Under the pieces are notes generated by a model, which was not told where the DNA came from, did no database searches, and saw nothing but the letters and a program-made list of their open reading frames with translations. A program made the position numbers and the translations under genes. From an uncultured Oscillospiraceae bacterium (lineage in GTDB: Bacteria; Bacillota; Clostridia; Oscillospirales; Oscillospiraceae), in the NCBI GenBank assembly GCA_934591725.1, contig CAKTPR010000005.1:1-39759 (forward strand): a stretch of DNA of 39,759 nucleotides. Direction: 5' to 3'. Of the stretch, positions 38,855-39,759 are shown piece by piece. The stretch's first letter is position 1, and every line of letters starts with the position of its first letter.

Positions 38855-39759
38855 ATGAACAGAAGGCTTGCAGTAGCGGCGGCGCTCTGCGCAATGGCGG
38901 CGCTGATATTCTCGGCAAAGGAGGCGGCGGCAGCCTGTCTCAGTGCGCTGGAGCTGTGCGGAAGGATGATAATCCCGGCGCTGTTCCCGTTCTTCGTGCT
39001 GTCGATACTGCTGAACCGTCTCGGTCTGCCGGGAATGCTGGGAAAGCTCTTCGCGCCGTTTGCCTCCCAGCTCTACGGAATAAGCGGGGCGGGAGCATCG
39101 GCGCTGCTCATCGGCCTGACGGGCGGCTACCCGCTCGGTGCGGCATACATCGCGGACATGGAGCGGCAGGGCTCCATAACGGCAAGCGAGGGAGAGCGGC
39201 TCCTCGGCTTCTGCAATAACTCAGGCCCCGCGTTCATCATAGGCGCTGTGGGCAGCGGAGTGTTCGGCTCGGTAAAAATCGGGCTGCTGCTGTACGCGGT
39301 ACATATTTTCTCGGCGCTCATGACAGGGCTGTTTTTCAGAAACCGCAGCTTCTGCAGTGAGACGCAGCCGGTGCTGTTAGAAAGCGCCGACACGGGCGCA
39401 GTTCTCCCGGAGGCGGTGAAGCAGGCGGTCGCATCGATACTGAACGTATGCGGCTTCGTGCTGTGCTTTTCGGTGATAGTGGGGCTGCTCGACGCAAAGG
39501 GACTGTTCTCCCTCGCCTGCGGTTTTCTGTCATCGCATCTCGGCTGGGAGCTGCACTTTTCCCGCGCGCTGCTGACGGGCGTACTGGAGCTGGGAAGCGC
39601 CGCAGGAGCGATGGCGGGGCTGAGTCTCACGCCGCACAACCTCGCGCTCGCGGCGGGTGTGCTCGGCTGGGGCGGGCTGTCGGTACACTTCCAGACGCTG
39701 GCGGTGCTGACGGGAAGCAAAATAAAAGGCACCCTGCATCTGACAGGGCGCATGATAAG
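38855..39759 (+). CDS. ylbJ: YlbJ-like sporulation membrane protein (3' end outside window)
   Basis: The frame from the ATG at 38855 (SD GGGAGGG) stays open for 301 codons to the window edge. The product has many transmembrane helices and the nucleoside-recognition (Gate) domain motifs of YlbJ: a PALFPFFVLSILLNRLG helix, GLTGGYPLGAAYIADM and FCNNSGPAFIIGAVGSGVFG. YlbJ is a sigma-E-dependent protein needed for heat-resistant spores in B. subtilis. There it neighbours rsmD-coaD; here it is divergent from yqfC. SpmA/SpmB-type relatives are a less likely alternative. Confidence 0.82.
   Translation, partial: MNRRLAVAAALCAMAALIFSAKEAAAACLSALELCGRMIIPALFPFFVLSILLNRLGLPGMLGKLFAPFASQLYGISGAGASALLIGLTGGYPLGAAYIADMERQGSITASEGERLLGFCNNSGPAFIIGAVGSGVFGSVKIGLLLYAVHIFSALMTGLFFRNRSFCSETQPVLLESADTGAVLPEAVKQAVASILNVCGFVLCFSVIVGLLDAKGLFSLACGFLSSHLGWELHFSRALLTGVLELGSAAGAMAGLSLTPHNLALAAGVLGWGGLSVHFQTLAVLTGSKIKGTLHLTGRMI

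Noticed and set aside
1..39759. tRNA, rRNA, prophage, IS transposase or antiviral defence genes
   Set aside because: None were recognised on either strand; the coding content is housekeeping and small accessory operons.

Overview
The window looks like chromosome from a spore-forming, strictly anaerobic Firmicute of the class Clostridia, most likely an Oscillospiraceae/Ruminococcaceae-type gut bacterium. The grounds are the GC-rich coding sequence, near-consensus sigma-A promoters in AT-rich gaps, strong Shine-Dalgarno (SD) sites, sporulation genes (yqfC, yqfD, a ylbJ-like gene), an HPr with both His15 and Ser46, a meso-diaminopimelate-type MurE and a flavodiiron oxygen/NO reductase. This is inferred from gene content; no database search was possible.

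Positions 1-4350: the tail of a membrane protein and a decayed fragment of an amino-acid ABC transporter ATPase, then a minus-strand operon larB-larE-larC-fprA. The three lar genes make the nickel-pincer nucleotide cofactor of lactate-racemase-type enzymes; the fourth gene is a flavodiiron protein. No larA is present here.

Positions 4350-13900 are a mosaic of short accessory units: a secreted CHAP-domain protein with five Cys/His repeats, an EamA-type exporter, a MerR regulator followed by a DapB-like amine dehydrogenase whose promoter has the 19-bp spacer and central dyad typical of MerR targets, an array of tiny hairpins, a THEP1-type NTPase, a candidate pseudoknot RNA, a chagasin-like (I42) lipoprotein, a UDP-glucuronate epimerase/UDP-glucose dehydrogenase pair and a BrkB/YihY membrane protein.

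Positions 13900-26660 are a reordered division and cell wall (dcw) cluster on the minus strand, in transcription order mraZ-rsmH-ftsL-pbp(spoVD-like)-murE-mraY-ftsW-murG-murA-ftsQ-ftsZ. murF, murD, murC, murB and ftsA are absent from it. mraZ is preceded by three 10-bp MraZ-box-like repeats, murA has its SD inside a strong hairpin, and ftsZ has its own promoter.

Positions 26700-39759 hold housekeeping operons on the minus strand: (EamA transporter)-uvrC-rsmD-coaD-(coiled-coil protein); ptsH alone; and yqfC-yqfD-phoH-ybeY-era-yqzL-recO-mutS2. A divergent ylbJ-like sporulation membrane gene runs off the right edge.

The least explained signals are the hairpin array (9036-9143), the pseudoknot leader with its small ORF (9865-9987), the MerR-type promoter of the dehydrogenase (7791-7821), the hairpin over the murA SD (17391-17435) and the lar-fprA linkage.
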